Assembly: GCA_009780675.1 (NCBI GenBank) | Contig: WQZP01000002.1 | Span: 59,740-123,739 of the forward strand | DNA from: Spirochaetaceae bacterium | Lineage (GTDB): Bacteria; Spirochaetota; Spirochaetia; CADAEX01 | DNA: 64,000 nt | Direction: 5' to 3' | Shown: one piece after another, positions 33,038-41,694 of the stretch | Numbering within the stretch: the first letter of the stretch is position 1 | Layout: each line of letters opens with the position of its first letter | Notes under the pieces: model-generated | Seen by the model: the letters and a program-made list of their open reading frames with translations, nothing else | What the model was told of the DNA's origin: nothing | Databases searched by the model: none | Translations under genes and position numbers: made by a program

Positions 33038-33856
33038 ATGAATAATCAACAGATAAAAGAAAAACTGCAAAGCCTTGCAGATGTTCCTGATTTCACGGTT
33101 GTCCTTTCCGGAAAAAAAAGCAAAAAAGTTGATGGGCTTTATAAGCCTGATTTGCGGGAAATCATCATCCACAATAAAAATATGAGAAATGATGATGATA
33201 CAATGTACACAGCCATACATGAATTTGCCCACCATATTCAATGCACTACTTCAGGAATTCCTGTTTCCGGAAAACATCATACAAGAATTTTTTGGGCTAT
33301 TTTTCATAATTTGCTTAAAAAAGCTGAAGAAAAAAAAATCTATAATAATGCGTTTAAAAAAGATGAAAGCTTTATCAAGCTTACCAAAACAATAAGGGAA
33401 AACTATATTGTTAAAAATGGCAAGCTTATGAAAGAGCTTGGGGGGCTTCTTGCAAAGGCAAAAAACTTTTGCTATGAACAACATTTAAATTTTGATGATT
33501 ATGCAGACAGGGAATTGGGGATCCATAGAAATATTGCTGCTGCTTTAATAAATATTCATAGCCTGGATATTTCTCCTGAAATTGGTTTTGAAAATATGAA
33601 GACAGTTGTTTCCATAAGGACGCCGGAAAAACGTGTTCAAGCTGAACAATCATTTATTGAAAAAGAGAGTTCAGATGTTGTCAAGGAATCTATTATTAAA
33701 GGCAAAGATCTTGATGATAATTCAGAAGATTCTGTAAAAAAACTTCTTATAGAAAAAAATAAGATAATCAAGACTATTGATACACTTGAAAAAAAACTTG
33801 CCAATATAAACTCAAAGATTAATAAACTTGATGGAAAAGCTGGTGTAATACAATAA
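33038..33856 (+). CDS. Putative HExxH metallopeptidase-like protein
   Basis: The 272-residue cytoplasmic protein contains IHEFAHHIQC (residues about 60-69), the HExxH zinc-peptidase motif, then GKHHTRIFWAIFHNLL with a possible third ligand. The C-terminal third is a charged coiled coil (about 225-265). A helix like YADRELGIHRNIAAALI suggests a small DNA-binding-like or packing motif in the middle. I know of no characterised relative. There is no signal peptide, so if active it works inside the cell. It is followed after about 37 bases by the tRNA-Val promoter. Confidence 0.7.
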   Translation: MNNQQIKEKLQSLADVPDFTVVLSGKKSKKVDGLYKPDLREIIIHNKNMRNDDDTMYTAIHEFAHHIQCTTSGIPVSGKHHTRIFWAIFHNLLKKAEEKKIYNNAFKKDESFIKLTKTIRENYIVKNGKLMKELGGLLAKAKNFCYEQHLNFDDYADRELGIHRNIAAALINIHSLDISPEIGFENMKTVVSIRTPEKRVQAEQSFIEKESSDVVKESIIKGKDLDDNSEDSVKKLLIEKNKIIKTIDTLEKKLANINSKINKLDGKAGVIQ

Positions 33857-33893
33857 AATTGAAAGAAAATAATAATAAAAAACCATATTTATA

Positions 33894-33922
33894 TTGACAT
33901 CAAAAAAACAATATGGTAGTGT
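33894..33922 (+). promoter_or_regulatory. Promoter of tRNA-Val
   Basis: TTGACA (33894-33899), a 17-base spacer and TAGTGT (33917-33922) end 11 bases before the tRNA. The same arrangement precedes tRNA-Met at the other end of the window. Confidence 0.7.
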
Positions 33923-33933
33923 CCTTTTAGAAA

Positions 33934-34006
<73 letters not shown>

Positions 34007-34009
34007 TCG

Positions 34010-34041
34010 TAAGTCGTTACACCGTAACGACTTATTTTTTT
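34010..34041 (+). terminator. Rho-independent terminator of tRNA-Val
   Basis: TAAGTCGTTAC (34010-34020) and GTAACGACTTA (34024-34034) make a perfect 11-bp stem with a three-base loop, followed by seven T. It begins four bases after the tRNA. Confidence 0.95.
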
Positions 34042-34074
34042 CCCTTCAATATGTGATGGCAGGTTCCAAACAGT

Positions 34075-34560
34075 CTATTTTAAAGAATATATTAATTTTA
34101 CGTTTCTATTTGCGTTGTCTACCGTATATAATACGAGATTATTCCTTTCCATACCCCATGCGGTTGTCCTTTGGAGTAAGTGAAAATAATCATCTTCTTG
34201 TATTGGTACATCTATATCTGTTAAAAGAGCCATTCTTGTTGAAATCAATTGTGAAAATGATATTTTATTTCCATCCAGGCTCATTATCTGTCCTGAATAA
34301 TTATTTGGAGCAGCTCTGCCAGATACAATGTTATTATTAAAAATAAGAGTAAACATATTTTCAAAGTACATTGCATTTATTCGTTCTCTATCAAGTTCCA
34401 TTGTGTTGCCAGGCATTTCTACTCTAATAAGCTGCCATGTTTTTCCTTGCACTGTATTAAAATCAGCTTTATTCCTGGGGCCATTGCACAAAGAAGCGCA
34501 TGATATTAATAAAATAACTATTACAGCAATAGCTGTTAAAAACAAACTTTTGGTTTTCAT
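34075..34560 (-). CDS. META-domain lipoprotein
   Basis: The 161-residue product has a lipoprotein signal ending LLISC. The mature part has the META/HslJ-like pattern: GKTWQLIRVEMPG near the start, FTLIFNNNIVSGRAAPNNYS in the middle and a later LLTDIDVPIQEDDYFHLLQ. META domains are small beta proteins found in secreted heat-inducible and motility-related proteins of uncertain function. The ribosome site is AAGGAGT. It stands alone and converges on the tRNA-Val terminator. Confidence 0.8.
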   Translation of the reverse strand: MKTKSLFLTAIAVIVILLISCASLCNGPRNKADFNTVQGKTWQLIRVEMPGNTMELDRERINAMYFENMFTLIFNNNIVSGRAAPNNYSGQIMSLDGNKISFSQLISTRMALLTDIDVPIQEDDYFHLLQRTTAWGMERNNLVLYTVDNANRNVKLIYSLK

Positions 34561-34677
34561 ATTAAATACTCCTTCTGCTAAATATATATTGAAATTATAT
34601 CTTTCATTTAAATAAAAGTCATTTGTTGTTATAGCTTTTTGATTAAATTTTTAAATTAAAATGAATATACAAAGCTC

Positions 34678-34706
34678 TTGACAATAGTTCTAAATTGGAA
34701 TGAATT
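34678..34706 (+). promoter_or_regulatory. Possible promoter of the membrane phosphoesterase gene
   Basis: TTGACA (34678-34683) is followed after 17 bases by TGAATT (34701-34706), about 58 bases before the gene. The -10 match is moderate. The remaining 34561-34677 is AT-rich with no other signal seen. Confidence 0.4.
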
Positions 34707-34763
34707 TACTCCATCAGCTATCAAAAAGGCTAAATAAGTTGGGAGCTGCATTAGAGAGGTAGT

Positions 34764-35867
34764 ATGAACATTATTTTTATAATCGTGATGCTTGGCTTTT
34801 TTTCTTTTTTGATATGGTATACAGCATATCGACTAAGTGTGCATTTCAAATTTATCTCTTTTTGGACATTGCAAGTGATTACTGCAACTGGTGTAATTGG
34901 CTTTTTCCTTACTTCTGCAGTAATATCAATGAAGTTTTCAAATTTGTTTCTCGCCACTTTTAACATTATAGCTGGGTATTTATTTTTATTTTTATTTTAT
35001 TTGTTTTTTTTATTGGTCATACTGCATATCATCAGGCGTATATGGAAGCCTTCGTTAATATGGAGTGGAGTAGCTGCATTAGCTGTTGCTTTTATTGTAG
35101 TTTTTATTGGGGCCATTATTGCCTTATCATTTACTGTTACTGAAACTGAAATCAAGATAAAGGGTCTTGAAAGAGAGCTAACGATTATGCATATTTCGGA
35201 TGTGCATATTGGACACCATCGGGGGCGAAATTTTTTGACAAAGATCGTTGAAGCAACAAATAAACGGAATCCGGATCTGGTAGTTATTACCGGAGATTTG
35301 GTAGATGCTGAACCAACACTGCGGCCTGGCGCTCTGGAACCACTTTCCAAAATCAAAGCTCCAGTCTACTTTGTAGAAGGGAATCATGAGAAATATTTGG
35401 GAGCAGAGCGTCTATTAAGCCTGATCGGGTATCAGAATGTTTATATCCTGCGCAATGAAATTATTGAAACTCACGGCATACAGTTGATTGGTCTTAATTA
35501 CATGAGAGCAAACAACGAAAGATTTGATATGAGTATGGCAGATGACAGTGTCACTGTAAAATCAGTATTAACAGAACTTCCCATCAGGAGCGATATTCCC
35601 TCCATACTAATAAGCCACAGTCCGGGTGGATTTAGATATGTTGTTGCAGCAGGTGTTGATCTTATGTTAGCTGGTCATACTCACGGTGGGCAATTTTACC
35701 CAATGCCATTTTTTAGAAGCTTAAATTTCCCAATGAGAGGGTTATATCAATATAATAATACTCAGGTGTTTATCTCGAGCGGGGCTGGCACTTCTTTTAT
35801 GATACGCGTGAGATTAGGTTCTGTTAATGAAATTAACTTCTTGAGACTTGTACCTGATAACTTATAA
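34764..35867 (+). CDS. Membrane-anchored YkuE-type metallophosphoesterase
   Basis: The 367-residue protein starts with about four hydrophobic segments (residues 1-130) and then a calcineurin-like phosphoesterase domain with MHISDVHIGHH, VITGDLVDAE, VEGNHEKY, ISHSPGG and AGHTHGGQF. These are the metal-binding motifs of the YkuE/YaeI group, whose members cleave phosphate esters, in some cases of lipids. The catalytic domain may face either side of the membrane. It stands alone with a ribosome site GAGAGGT. Confidence 0.9.
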   Translation: MNIIFIIVMLGFFSFLIWYTAYRLSVHFKFISFWTLQVITATGVIGFFLTSAVISMKFSNLFLATFNIIAGYLFLFLFYLFFLLVILHIIRRIWKPSLIWSGVAALAVAFIVVFIGAIIALSFTVTETEIKIKGLERELTIMHISDVHIGHHRGRNFLTKIVEATNKRNPDLVVITGDLVDAEPTLRPGALEPLSKIKAPVYFVEGNHEKYLGAERLLSLIGYQNVYILRNEIIETHGIQLIGLNYMRANNERFDMSMADDSVTVKSVLTELPIRSDIPSILISHSPGGFRYVVAAGVDLMLAGHTHGGQFYPMPFFRSLNFPMRGLYQYNNTQVFISSGAGTSFMIRVRLGSVNEINFLRLVPDNL

Positions 35868-35939
35868 TAATCTACAAAATGCAAAGGGTGGCTAAAAAAT
35901 TTTATTAAAAATAGCCTGAAAAACTCCTTTTAATAAGCA

Positions 35940-35968
35940 TTGACGAATTGGAAAAATATTGAGATATT
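35940..35968 (+). promoter_or_regulatory. Possible promoter of the Bax-inhibitor-like gene
   Basis: TTGACG (35940-35945) and GATATT (35963-35968) are 17 bases apart, about 30 bases before the TTG start. The match is fair. Confidence 0.4.
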
Positions 35969-35996
35969 TTAAGTATATTATTTTAAGGAGCTTAAA

Positions 35997-36698
35997 TTGG
36001 CTGAAAGATCAGATTTTTTATCAACTGATAGGGTGATTCAGGAAAGAAACCTTTTAAAAAATGTATATATGTGGATGACAGGAGGGCTTGCTTTAACTGC
36101 TGTTGTTTCTTTGTGGATGGTTTCTGATCCACAAAGGGTCATTAATCTTTTTCAGTCCGGCATGATATGGGCTATATTTATAGGAAAATTAGCACTTGTG
36201 TTTTTCCTTTCCGCTAAAATAATGAGTATGAGTCCCAGAACTGCTGTTTTATCTTTCACAGTATATTCCGCGCTTACTGGAGTAACTTTATCAAGCATAT
36301 TTCTTGCATATACAATGGTAAGCATTGTTTCTACTTTATTTATAACTGCTGGTACTTTTGCTGCAATGAGCATTTATGCAATGACAACAAAAAGAGATCT
36401 ATCGGGAATGGGTAGTTATCTGTTTATGGGGTTATTGGGTCTTATTATAGCTTCTATTGTTAACTTATTTTTGAAGAGCCCTGGTTTATACTGGCTGGTA
36501 TCTTATGCAGGAGTTCTTATTTTTTGTGGTCTTACTGCTTATGATACTCAGAATATACTGAAAATGAGCAGGGAATATTCAAGCTCTATTGCAGATGAAG
36601 ATTATATAAGGTTTTCCATAATTGGAGCATTAAAACTTTACCTTGATTTTATAAATATGTTTATTTTCCTCCTTAGAATTTTTGGAAGAAGAGACTAA
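35997..36698 (+). CDS. Bax inhibitor-1/YccA family membrane protein
   Basis: The 233-residue protein has seven hydrophobic segments and the family features: an N-terminal soluble part with RNLLKNVYMWMTGGLALTA, the conserved SAKIMSMSP and YSALTGVTLSSIFL regions, and near the end CGLTAYDTQNI followed by ALKLYLDFINMFIFLLRIFG. Bacterial members are pH-sensitive calcium leak channels or proteins that modulate membrane proteases. The start is TTG, with AAGGAG six bases upstream. It is followed after 15 bases by rsmD. Confidence 0.93.
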   Translation: MAERSDFLSTDRVIQERNLLKNVYMWMTGGLALTAVVSLWMVSDPQRVINLFQSGMIWAIFIGKLALVFFLSAKIMSMSPRTAVLSFTVYSALTGVTLSSIFLAYTMVSIVSTLFITAGTFAAMSIYAMTTKRDLSGMGSYLFMGLLGLIIASIVNLFLKSPGLYWLVSYAGVLIFCGLTAYDTQNILKMSREYSSSIADEDYIRFSIIGALKLYLDFINMFIFLLRIFGRRD

Positions 36699-36713
36699 CA
36701 TCAGTTTTTGTCA

Positions 36714-37271
36714 ATGAGGATAACAGGGGGCATTTACTGCAACAGAAGAATCAAATGCCCAAAAGGGGTTATCCGTCCTGCAATGGACAGGATGAGGGAA
36801 TCCATGTTCTCAATAATGGGTAACCTCTATGGGCTCTCTTTTCTTGATTTATTTAGCGGCTCTGGAATTGTGGGTATAGAAGCAGCCTCAAGAGGTGCAT
36901 CATCTGTTACTTTTGTTGAAATGGATAAAGTAAAAAAAGCTGTTTTGTATGATAATGTCAAAATTGCAGAAAATTGTAAAACAGAAGTTTTTATCATGTC
37001 TGCTGAAAGGTTTGTTTCATTAACAAAAAATAAATTCGATATAATTTTTCTTGACCCTCCGTTCCCTTTTAAGAAAAAACAAGAACTCATTGAGCTTGTA
37101 TCAAAGAAAAAAATTTTAACCCCTGCCGGGCGTGTTATAATCCATCATCCTATGGAAGAAACATGGGGGGATAAAATCGATACTCTTGTGCTTGAAGATA
37201 AAAGAAAATACGGAAGGTCGATTCTGCTTTTTTATATTAATACTCTGCAGCAAATAAATCAATGCGATTAA
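36714..37271 (+). CDS. rsmD: 16S rRNA (guanine-966-N2)-methyltransferase RsmD
   Basis: RsmD methylates G966 of 16S rRNA using S-adenosylmethionine. The 185-residue product begins MRITGGIYCNRRI, has RPAMDRMRESMFSI, the SAM-binding motif FLDLFSGSGIVGIEAASRGA, VEMDK and the catalytic DPPF in IIFLDPPFPF. I chose ATG at 36714 because the family starts MRI; a TTG at 36708 would add two residues. No clear ribosome site is seen, so coupling to the upstream gene is possible. Confidence 0.93.
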   Translation: MRITGGIYCNRRIKCPKGVIRPAMDRMRESMFSIMGNLYGLSFLDLFSGSGIVGIEAASRGASSVTFVEMDKVKKAVLYDNVKIAENCKTEVFIMSAERFVSLTKNKFDIIFLDPPFPFKKKQELIELVSKKKILTPAGRVIIHHPMEETWGDKIDTLVLEDKRKYGRSILLFYINTLQQINQCD

Positions 37272-37290
37272 CCACATGACCCCATGCAGA

Positions 37291-37686
37291 TTATTGATAT
37301 CCATTATTAAGAAGGTGGTTAACAATTATATTGTCTGATTCCGGAAACTTAAATTTTGAAAGATCATCCTCATGCACCCAACTATATTCTGTGTGTTCGG
37401 TGAGTTCTATTTTTTCGGATAAAATATCTATTTTAAATGCTATAAGGTTATATGTGTTTTCCTTATTGGTAAAAACACCTGAACAAAGTCTATTATTAAC
37501 TCTTATATCAACATTGAACTCTTCCAGAAACTCTCTTACAAGGCTTTCTTCAGGTAATTCACCTTTTTCAGCTTTTCCACCAGGGAATTCCCATAAATTA
37601 CCTAAAGATTTCCCTGGCTTTCTTTTTGCAATAAAATATTTATCATTGCATTTAGCAACCCCTGCCGTGGATACAGAGTAAGCCAT
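37291..37686 (-). CDS. MutT-like Nudix hydrolase
   Basis: The 131-residue protein shows a Nudix box with GGKAEKGELPEESLVREFLE followed by EF, in which the usual glycine near the end is asparagine. The N-terminal AGVAKCNDKYFIAKRKPG and LWEFPGGK are typical of the 8-oxo-dGTP diphosphatase MutT group, which cleans the nucleotide pool. I used ATG at 37686 (MAYSV). A longer frame to 37749 overlaps the upstream gene and adds nothing conserved. It converges on rsmD with 19 bases between. Confidence 0.85.
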   Translation of the reverse strand: MAYSVSTAGVAKCNDKYFIAKRKPGKSLGNLWEFPGGKAEKGELPEESLVREFLEEFNVDIRVNNRLCSGVFTNKENTYNLIAFKIDILSEKIELTEHTEYSWVHEDDLSKFKFPESDNIIVNHLLNNGYQ

Positions 37687-37694
37687 AATAAGCT

Positions 37695-38105
37695 CTAAAG
37701 AAATAAAACACGAGGAAATAGGAAATGCAAAAATGCGATTATGATACAAGCAATTCCTATAAGAGTTTTATAGTTTTCTATAAACATATCAATTGTTGCA
37801 AGAGTTCCATCCAGGATCCCTTTTTTCTCAATCAAATGTTTGCATAAGAAGTAAAGCGCTAATGTAATACTTGCTATAGCAGGAAGTAAGTCACCAATTA
37901 TAGGGATATCACCATGAAAAACACTTATAATTTTAAAAATTCCGGCAATTCCTGCAATTATTGCAAAAATTAGTGTATATGCTTCTGATTTTAAAATCTT
38001 ATCGCGAACGTCAAAGGATGCAAATCTTTTACTAAGAACATCTCCTGCTAATAAGAATCCACCCAGTAAATTAACTAAAATAGATAAAACATAAAATTGA
38101 ACCAT
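37695..38105 (-). CDS. Small four-helix membrane protein, unknown
   Basis: The 136-residue product has four hydrophobic segments (about 5-22, 42-62, 70-88 and 112-130) with a short charged loop (LSKRFASFDVRDKIL) after the first. I do not recognise the family. From memory similar proteins are found in other treponemes. It lies eight bases upstream of the Nudix gene on the same strand and 61 bases downstream of the gene at 38167, so the three may be one transcript. Confidence 0.7.
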   Translation of the reverse strand: MVQFYVLSILVNLLGGFLLAGDVLSKRFASFDVRDKILKSEAYTLIFAIIAGIAGIFKIISVFHGDIPIIGDLLPAIASITLALYFLCKHLIEKKGILDGTLATIDMFIENYKTLIGIACIIIAFLHFLFPRVLFL

Positions 38106-38166
38106 AGTTATGCCCTTCCTTTATCTAATAATATCTGAATCTTCTTTAGACGTCAAATATTATTTT

Positions 38167-38709
38167 TCATTCTATCTTTGAATTAAGGTTTATAATTTGA
38201 TTACCATACGTAATATCTGCGTATAATATCGAATTTTTCTGAATTTCATAATTGGTTACAGGTATTGCAGCTCTTAAAATAAGCCTTTCAGCAGGGCTTT
38301 CAGGCATAAAATTAAAAAAATTTGTATAAAAATTTGCATTATCAGATAAAGTAATTGTTACTTCAACAGGTAGTGGCGTATCTGATACTATTGCTGAATC
38401 CTGCTTTTTTTCGATTATAAGGCTAACAAGTATATTATTATCAAAAATATACCCATTCAAAAGAAAATTAAAATTTGAATCAACACCGGGATTTAAATCT
38501 GTGCTGACTGTACCTCTGGTTAAAAAAGTGAATACCAGAAATAAGATACATACAAGAATAATATTTGCAGCAATTATAAGAAGAGATTTATTATTAAAAA
38601 AACCCTTTGGTCTTGATTTATCTTTTATAACATTCGGGGGCATCATTGCAAGTCTTTCTTCTCTGTTATAATGAAGTTCGTATGGTTCTTTTTCAAAGTA
38701 TTTTGCCAT
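38167..38709 (-). CDS. Single-pass membrane protein, unknown
   Basis: The 180-residue product has a cytoplasmic basic N-terminus (about 1-40), one membrane segment (about 42-65) and an extracytoplasmic beta-rich domain of about 110 residues. I recognise no domain. I chose ATG 38709 (MAKYF), which has GAGG eight bases ahead; a longer frame to 38727 also exists. The start overlaps the 3' end of the upstream NAD(P)HX repair gene by 17 bases, so the two are probably coupled, as in a fixed operon. Confidence 0.7.
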   Translation of the reverse strand: MAKYFEKEPYELHYNREERLAMMPPNVIKDKSRPKGFFNNKSLLIIAANIILVCILFLVFTFLTRGTVSTDLNPGVDSNFNFLLNGYIFDNNILVSLIIEKKQDSAIVSDTPLPVEVTITLSDNANFYTNFFNFMPESPAERLILRAAIPVTNYEIQKNSILYADITYGNQIINLNSKIE

Positions 38710-40234
38710 TGCAGTCCTCTTTAACATTTTTAATTATTAATGGAATATATTCAAGAACCTCTTCGGAAGTAAAAAACCCTTTATTTTTATAACATTTTTT
38801 TCCAGCTTTGGCGTGGATCACAACACCGCTTATTGCTGCTTCAAACGGGGCAACTCCGTAAGCTAAAAGACCGCCTATTATCCCTGCAAGAATATCTCCG
38901 CTGCCTGCTGTTGCAAGCGCAGGATTCATACTGTCAAAAATTGCTATATTGCCTTTATTATTGCATATCCATGGAACATGAGATTTTAATACAGTGATAA
39001 CGCCTGTTTTTTCTGAAAACTGTTTTATAAATGGCGCTGGATTGTCCATGATTTCTTCTGTGCCAACTTTTATCAGCCTTGCAAATTCTCCGGGATGCGG
39101 AGTTATAATACAGTTTTTATTATTAAATGGCATATTAATTTTTCTTTTTTCAATAATTGCTGAAAGCAGTGTCAATGCATCAGCATCCAGGACAACAGGC
39201 TTGTTTGTAGCTTCAAGCAAGTATTCAAGAAAATCCTCTTTTTCTTTTTCAAAACCCCATCCAGGACCAAGAATAAAAGAATCGCTGTTATCTATATTGT
39301 TTTTTGCTGATGATAACAAAAATGTATCAACCATTACTGAAATTAAAGAACTTGCAAGAGAGGGATAAATATCAGCATCTGTAAAAAGAGTAACGATTCC
39401 TGCAAGGCTTTTTAATGCTGCTTTTGAACATAAAACCGCAGCTCCGCTTTTTCCTTTGCTGCCAGCAAAGACAGAAACATGGCCGCGTGAATTTTTATAA
39501 CACCATGCTGAAGGTGATTTAATATAGCGGTTAATAATATTTTTATCGATTAGAGTAATATTGGAATTTACAGAATCAAGTTGTGAAGAAGGAAATGCTG
39601 CGTTTACTAAAGCTATATTCCCACAATGTTTTCTGGCAGAAGGGTAGTAAAGGGAAATTTTTGGAAGCCCAATTGTTATGGTCAGATCTGCGTTTACAGA
39701 AGGATAACTGCTTTTGTAATCATCTCCAATTCCACTTGGAACATCCAGAGAACAGACAAAAGAAGATGATTCATTTATGTGGGTGCAAATTTCAGCCTCA
39801 ATCCCCTTGAAGCTCCCTTTTATCCCAGTTCCGGATATCCCGTCAATAATCATATTGCTGTTTTTGATTTGATAAAAAGATTCTTCTTTATCCAATTCAA
39901 AATTTAAAATTTTTATTCCCAAATTTTTGCATAATTTAAAATTGATTGCTGCTGCTGTTCCCTCGCGCAGAGTATCCTGTCCAATCTGGATAATTGTTGT
40001 ATCATATCCCTCTATAAAATGATGTCTTGCCATTGCAAAAGCATCTCCGCCGTTATTCCCTTTTCCGCAAATAAACAATATTTTGTCAAAATCATATAAT
40101 GGAAAAATATTTTTTTTAAGATAGTTGTAGCAATTGATAGCAGCATTTTCCATCAGCAGCAATGCTGGATATTCAAACTCTTTTTGTGTTTTACTGTCGA
40201 TAACCTGCATTTCTTCTGAATTAACGATTTTCAT
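38693..40234 (-). CDS. Bifunctional NAD(P)HX epimerase/ADP-dependent dehydratase
   Basis: The 513-residue enzyme repairs hydrated, inactive NADH and NADPH. The N-terminal YjeF epimerase domain (about 1-210) has MKIVNSEEMQVID, CGKGNNGGDAFAMARH and IDGISGTGIKGSF. The C-terminal ribokinase-like dehydratase (about 225-510) has GHVSVFAGSKGKSGAA, ILGPGWG, LDADAL, ITPHPGEFARL and the ATP-site motif TAGSGDILAGIIGGLLA. ATG at 40234 fits the family; longer frames lack homology. Its ATG shares one base with the TAA of the upstream lipoprotein gene. Confidence 0.93.
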   Translation of the reverse strand: MKIVNSEEMQVIDSKTQKEFEYPALLLMENAAINCYNYLKKNIFPLYDFDKILFICGKGNNGGDAFAMARHHFIEGYDTTIIQIGQDTLREGTAAAINFKLCKNLGIKILNFELDKEESFYQIKNSNMIIDGISGTGIKGSFKGIEAEICTHINESSSFVCSLDVPSGIGDDYKSSYPSVNADLTITIGLPKISLYYPSARKHCGNIALVNAAFPSSQLDSVNSNITLIDKNIINRYIKSPSAWCYKNSRGHVSVFAGSKGKSGAAVLCSKAALKSLAGIVTLFTDADIYPSLASSLISVMVDTFLLSSAKNNIDNSDSFILGPGWGFEKEKEDFLEYLLEATNKPVVLDADALTLLSAIIEKRKINMPFNNKNCIITPHPGEFARLIKVGTEEIMDNPAPFIKQFSEKTGVITVLKSHVPWICNNKGNIAIFDSMNPALATAGSGDILAGIIGGLLAYGVAPFEAAISGVVIHAKAGKKCYKNKGFFTSEEVLEYIPLIIKNVKEDCNGKIL

Positions 40235-41442
40235 TATCTGCCACGACGAAGAATGGAATTTGCTCTCCACCATACAATATTTGCCTCGCTGTCCCCAGCC
40301 AGTAGCGCTGTAATTATTCCTTCGTTACTTACATCAATATCTATATGGTGATAATTTTCAAAATCTATATTTATTCTTGATTGGCCAACAGCCCTTCCAT
40401 CGGTGTCAAGAATAAGTATTTGCAATGTTCTGTCATTTATTTTTGAAGAAAGAAAAAGATATCTGTTATTAACAATATCCATAAAATCATATAAAACCCT
40501 CATTGGTTTTTGCATGAAGTTGCTCTGGCCTAATGGGGAAGTGTACACTTCGGGAATCTCTATCATATTTATGTAAGTTCCTGCCTGAAGATCAAGAACA
40601 TTAATGAATGATTTATAAAAATCAAAATCTGACTGCATTCCTGTTATAGGGTCGATTTTTCTTTCATAATATTGGGTTTTTATATAAAGCAAGTAACCAA
40701 TAGAAGAGGGTTTTATTGTTTCTATAGAATAAAAAAAATTCAAATCTCCTACTGGAAAAGGGATTGAATCTTCATCCAACTCTACCCTGTATTTTAGATT
40801 ACCTTCTGCTGAAAACCAGAATACTATCTTTTTAGCTTCTGTAATTGTAACTACAATAATATCGTTATTGTTATTTGTCTCTATGCTTTTGATGAATGGA
40901 AAGGGTTTTCCGCCTACTCCATCCTGTCCAAGAGAGTTGATAAAATTGGCATTATTATCGAATTTATATATGATATGTGACAACACTATATTGTTTACTT
41001 CATCAAATTCATGCCTTTCTCTTGGCAGTAAATCGCTAACATAAATATGCTGTCGTCTGTCTACTCTGATCGTTCCAATATTGTTAAAAGGGAAAAAAAC
41101 AGCTCTGCGGTTAACAACCTCAAGAGGGTCGTTTTCTTCAAAAAGAACTGGTGTACTGTTCTCGTCTCTTCTGCCAATTAGTGCAATAAGGTCTCCAAAG
41201 GAGGTGAATTTCATAACTTTTCGCAAGTTGCTGTTCAGGACATAAATAATGCCATCTACCATTCTGACATGAGCAGGATTGATAGAAAATGTATGCCTGT
41301 TAAAGGATATATCGATTTGATCATCCATATTTCCATATCTAATGTTGAATAGAGTTTCTCTTTTAAGCTGCGATGTATCGCTGTCCCTGCATGAAAATAT
41401 AAATAAAGATAAAAAAATAAATAACAAAAGAACTTTTTTCAT
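40234..41442 (-). CDS. Beta-propeller-like lipoprotein
   Basis: The 402-residue protein has a lipoprotein signal ending FIFSC. Repeated beta units such as VRMVDGIIYVLNSNLRKVMK, IRVDRRQHIYVSD and ETNNNNDIIVVTITEAKKIV suggest an NHL- or WD-like propeller. From memory it resembles an uncharacterised spirochaete family named after a Leptospira gene (LIC_12708-like). It would sit on the periplasmic face of a membrane. It heads an apparent five-gene minus-strand group down to the Nudix gene. Confidence 0.75.
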   Translation of the reverse strand: MKKVLLLFIFLSLFIFSCRDSDTSQLKRETLFNIRYGNMDDQIDISFNRHTFSINPAHVRMVDGIIYVLNSNLRKVMKFTSFGDLIALIGRRDENSTPVLFEENDPLEVVNRRAVFFPFNNIGTIRVDRRQHIYVSDLLPRERHEFDEVNNIVLSHIIYKFDNNANFINSLGQDGVGGKPFPFIKSIETNNNNDIIVVTITEAKKIVFWFSAEGNLKYRVELDEDSIPFPVGDLNFFYSIETIKPSSIGYLLYIKTQYYERKIDPITGMQSDFDFYKSFINVLDLQAGTYINMIEIPEVYTSPLGQSNFMQKPMRVLYDFMDIVNNRYLFLSSKINDRTLQILILDTDGRAVGQSRINIDFENYHHIDIDVSNEGIITALLAGDSEANIVWWRANSILRRGR

Positions 41443-41694
41443 TATATGAAGATGATACTATTCGTAATATTTAATGTCAATCTTTTGGGGACACGCTTCT
41501 TATTGTTGAAATATGTGTAAAACTCAGGCTATTTTTTAAAAAAAATAGTGAAAAATATTTAATAAACTTGTTTTTTTTGTTATATTATTTTTTTACAAAG
41601 TGTATTCCGAAGATTTATGAACAAATTTACCTTTGTTTATGGGTTTATCTGGAACAATAGAAAATATTCACAGAAACAGGAGTAGATCTGTTAA
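41443..41694. other. Divergent intergenic region upstream of secA
   Basis: This 252-base AT-rich gap separates the lipoprotein gene and secA. The only clear site is the secA ribosome site AGGAG at about 41679-41683, somewhat far (12 bases) from the ATG. T-rich stretches near 41560-41595 may hold a promoter, but I cannot pick boxes with confidence. Confidence 0.4.
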
